From: Anaerolineales bacterium | GTDB taxonomy: Bacteria; Chloroflexota; Anaerolineae; Anaerolineales; JABWBV01 | Direction of reading: 5' to 3' | Assembly (NCBI GenBank): GCA_027019845.1 | Contig: JALUWE010000514.1 | Location: forward strand, 1-6,732 | Length of the DNA stretch: 6,732 bases | Shown: piece after piece, positions 4,581-6,732 of the stretch | Position numbering within the stretch: position 1 is the stretch's first letter | Layout of the letters: the number at the start of each line of letters is the position of its first letter | Position numbers and translations under genes: made by a program | The notes under the pieces: generated by a model | The model's database searches: none | Seen by the model: only the letters and a program-made list of their open reading frames with translations | What the model was told of the DNA's origin: nothing

Positions 4581-6299
4581 ATGGAAAACCCCATGCAATT
4601 CCCCTCCCCCCAAACTTTCCACACCCTCCCCTGGGAGCACATCCAACCCTTCTACGACGCGCTGCTCGACCGCCAACTCACCACCGGCAGCATCGCACCC
4701 TGGCTGGCCGGGTGGACCCGCCTGCGCGAGCTGCTCCACGAACGCAGGGCGCGGCTGCGCGTCGCCACCGTCCAAGATACCACCGACCCCCGCGCCGAAG
4801 CCGCCCTCCAAGACTACCTGGAACACATCTACCCCAACGCACAAAAGTGCGACCACGCCCTGACCCAAAAACTGCTCGCCAGCGGCCTGCAACCTCCGGG
4901 CATGGAACTGCCCCTCAAACGAATGCGCGTGGACGCAGAACTCTTCCGTGAAGAAAACCTGCCCCTCCAGACCGCAGAACAGCAAATCAACATCCGTTTC
5001 AACAAAATCGTCGCCGCGCAGACCGTCGAATGGGACGGCCAGGAAACCACCATCACCCGCCTTGCCCCCCACTACCAGGCCGCGAGCCGCCAGACCCGCC
5101 ACCAGATGTGGCAGCGCGTCGATGCCCGCGAAAAACAAGACCGCGCCGCCATCAACGACCTCTGGACACAGGTGCTGGAACTGCGCCTCCAGCAGGCCGA
5201 AAACGCCGGCTTCCCCGGCGACTACCGCGCCTACCGCTGGCAAACCCTCAAACGCTTCGACTACACCCCCCAAGACTGCCGCCGCTTCCACGCGGCCATC
5301 GAAAAGGTGGTCGTCCCCGCTGCCGGGCGCATTTACGAAAAATACCGCCAGCGATGGGGCGTGGACAGCATCCGCCCCTGGGACCTCGACCTCTACCAGC
5401 AGACCTACCCGGTCGCCAGCGACGACCTGACCCCGTTCCGTGACGCGGCGGAACTGGCCCAACGCGGCAGCGCGATCTTTCACCGCCTCGACCCGGTGCT
5501 GGGCAGCTACTTCGACACCCTGCGCCGCGAAAACCTGCTCGATCTGGAAAATCGCAAGGGCAAAGGCCCCGGCGCCTTCTGCACCACCTACGAAGCCAGC
5601 CGCAGACCGTTCATCTTCATGAACGCGGCCGGGCAGGCGCGCGACGTCAACACCCTGCTGCACGAATCCGGCCATGCTTTCCACGCTTTCGAGACCTTTC
5701 ACCTGCCCTACTACCACCAGCGCTGGCCCAGCATGGAATTTGCCGAAGTAGCCTCCACCGCCATGGAACTGCTGGCCTCGCCCTACCTGACCCGCGACCA
5801 CGGCGGCTTCTACACCCCCGCGCAGGCGGCCCGCGCCCGCACCCGTCACCTGGAAAAACTGCTGCTCTTCTGGCCCTACATGGCCGTGGTAGACGCGTTC
5901 CAGCATTGGGTGTACGAAAACCCGCGCGCCGCCCGCCACCCGGCCAACTGCGACACGGCCTGGGCCGAACAGTGGGACCGCTTCCTCCCCTGGGTGGACT
6001 GGAGCGGCCTGGAAGACTCCAAAACCCTGGGCTGGCACCGCAAGCGACACATCCACCGCGCCCCCTTCTACTACATCGAATACGGCCTGGCCCAGTTGGG
6101 CGCGGTGCAAATCTGGGGCAACGCACAACGCGACCAGGCCGCGGCCGTAGCCGCCTACCGCCGCGCCCTCGCGCTGGGCGGCACAGTCTCCACCCCCGAG
6201 CTGTACGCAGCCGCGGGCGGCCAATTCGCCTTCGACGCCAACACCCTCCAACAAGCCGTCGATCTGATCGAACACACCCTCGCCACCCTCGCCAACTAG
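4581..6299 (+). CDS. M3 family oligoendopeptidase (zinc metallopeptidase)
   Basis: The 572-residue protein is a cytosolic thimet/oligoendopeptidase-type enzyme that cleaves short peptides inside the M3 channel fold. The zinc site is HESGH at 361-365 (His361, catalytic Glu362, His365), and the third ligand is Glu389 in FAEVAST. The distance between them matches the family. GPGAFCTTYEASRRPFIFMN shortly before the zinc helix and HIHRAPFYYIEYGLAQLG (490-507), with the C-terminal tyrosines that stabilise the transition state, are also typical. The helical N-terminal half begins with QFPSPQTFHTLPW. There is no signal peptide or membrane segment. Length is normal for the 560-600 residue bacterial subgroup. 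The start is ATG 4581, with ATG 4593 as an alternative. It lies 66 bases after the methyltransferase and 18 bases before the next gene. The role is probably peptide turnover; a specific substrate cannot be assigned. Confidence 0.95.
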   Translation: MENPMQFPSPQTFHTLPWEHIQPFYDALLDRQLTTGSIAPWLAGWTRLRELLHERRARLRVATVQDTTDPRAEAALQDYLEHIYPNAQKCDHALTQKLLASGLQPPGMELPLKRMRVDAELFREENLPLQTAEQQINIRFNKIVAAQTVEWDGQETTITRLAPHYQAASRQTRHQMWQRVDAREKQDRAAINDLWTQVLELRLQQAENAGFPGDYRAYRWQTLKRFDYTPQDCRRFHAAIEKVVVPAAGRIYEKYRQRWGVDSIRPWDLDLYQQTYPVASDDLTPFRDAAELAQRGSAIFHRLDPVLGSYFDTLRRENLLDLENRKGKGPGAFCTTYEASRRPFIFMNAAGQARDVNTLLHESGHAFHAFETFHLPYYHQRWPSMEFAEVASTAMELLASPYLTRDHGGFYTPAQAARARTRHLEKLLLFWPYMAVVDAFQHWVYENPRAARHPANCDTAWAEQWDRFLPWVDWSGLEDSKTLGWHRKRHIHRAPFYYIEYGLAQLGAVQIWGNAQRDQAAAVAAYRRALALGGTVSTPELYAAAGGQFAFDANTLQQAVDLIEHTLATLAN

Positions 6300-6302
6300 A
6301 CC

Positions 6303-6306
6303 GGAG
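6303..6306 (+). promoter_or_regulatory. Ribosome binding site of the ARMT1/DUF89 gene
   Basis: GGAG lies 4-7 bases past the peptidase stop and 11 bases before the GTG at 6318. The later in-frame ATG at 6348 has no such site, which favours the GTG start. Confidence 0.55.
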
Positions 6307-6317
6307 ACCTGCCGGCT

Positions 6318-6732
6318 GTGACCTTCACCAACCATTCACGATTCCCAATGATCAAAGGCAACCAGCCCGGCAGTTGGGCCGAGAGTACCGTCAAAGTGCG
6401 CCTGCCGGACATCGCCCGCCGCACCCTGGCCGGAAACGATTTCCCACCCCCGGTCGTGGAACGCCTCCGCGCGCTGATCGGGGAAATCCCGGCCGGGCCC
6501 ATCCGCCCGGTCCGCGATTCCGGCCCCGACGTCCCCGACTGGGAGGGGTACACCCGCCCCTACCTGGGGCAAAACTGGCTCGACGCGCCCTGGTTCTTCG
6601 TCGAAACCTACTTCTACCGCCGCATCCTGGAGGCCAGCGGCTATTTTGGCGGCGATTTGCCGGGCTACGACCCCTTCCGCTTCGAGAAAACCCGCGGGCG
6701 AGCGGCCTCGGGTGCAGCTATTCGCAGCCTTT
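6318..6732 (+). CDS. ARMT1-like/DUF89 damage-control phosphatase family, 5' part
   Basis: The first 138 residues are present; the gene continues past the window. The opening MIKGNQPGSWAESTVKVRLP (11-30), GPIRPVRD (60-67) and especially NWLDAPWFFVETYFYRRILE (86-105) and DPFRFEKTRG (118-127) are the conserved N-terminal helical part of ARMT1-like DUF89 proteins. Characterised members of DUF89 are metal-dependent phosphatases that remove damaged phosphometabolites; human ARMT1 was first described as a carboxyl methyltransferase. The catalytic aspartates lie further downstream and cannot be checked here. The GTG start is chosen for its GGAG site, and ATG 6348 is the alternative. The 18-base gap to the peptidase suggests co-transcription. 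Family assignment is firm; the substrate is unknown. Confidence 0.85.
   Translation, partial: MTFTNHSRFPMIKGNQPGSWAESTVKVRLPDIARRTLAGNDFPPPVVERLRALIGEIPAGPIRPVRDSGPDVPDWEGYTRPYLGQNWLDAPWFFVETYFYRRILEASGYFGGDLPGYDPFRFEKTRGRAASGAAIRSL

Noticed and set aside
4545..6335. 596-codon open frame on the minus strand opposite the M3 peptidase
   Set aside because: Its translation is low-complexity, rich in Gly/Val/Ala, with no family motif, while the plus strand has a complete M3 zinc site. It is a mirror frame of a GC-rich gene.

Overview
The window looks like chromosomal DNA from a GC-rich environmental bacterium, most likely a Chloroflexota (Anaerolineae-like) lineage. That is inferred from the gene content: a compact F420 cassette with a stand-alone nitroreductase, an M3 oligoendopeptidase, a bacterial ARMT1/DUF89-type protein, Rhs/YD-repeat debris and dense short intergenic repeats. 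No rRNA or other marker gene is present to fix the taxonomy.

Three blocks are visible. (1) Positions 150-2763, minus strand: a tightly packed four-gene unit. In transcription order it is an F420-dependent PPOX/FDOR flavin-fold protein, an FbiB-C-terminal-like nitroreductase, cofD and cofC. The joints are 4-base stop/start overlaps (GTGA, ATGA) and one 3-base gap. A consensus TATAAT box and a strong GGAGG ribosome site sit before the first gene. Together the genes would make the F420 deazaflavin side chain, reduce the dehydro intermediate and use the cofactor. The glutamyl ligase CofE is not in the window. (2) Positions 2764-3914: a gene-poor 1.15 kb spacer. It holds a broken Rhs/YD-repeat fragment, several imperfect palindromes and blocks of short tandem repeats. 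(3) Positions 3915-6732, plus strand: a TPMT-like SAM methyltransferase, an M3-family oligoendopeptidase and the 5' part of an ARMT1/DUF89-family gene that runs off the end. They are closely spaced and co-directional, so probably co-transcribed.

The most interesting signal is a small hairpin element present five times (about 63-106, 3011-3038, 3135-3158, 3302-3325, 3477-3501). Every copy has a short outer stem ending in CT/AG, then opposed GA dinucleotides (one copy has GA opposite AA), then a loop or inner stem of variable size. The outer stem sequence differs from copy to copy but stays complementary. Three copies are cleanly inserted in the Rhs fragment as 23-24 base blocks. Removing two of them restores Rhs motifs exactly, and the third nearly so. 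This points to a mobile or repeatedly copied structured element. The rest of the window is ordinary metabolic and housekeeping content.
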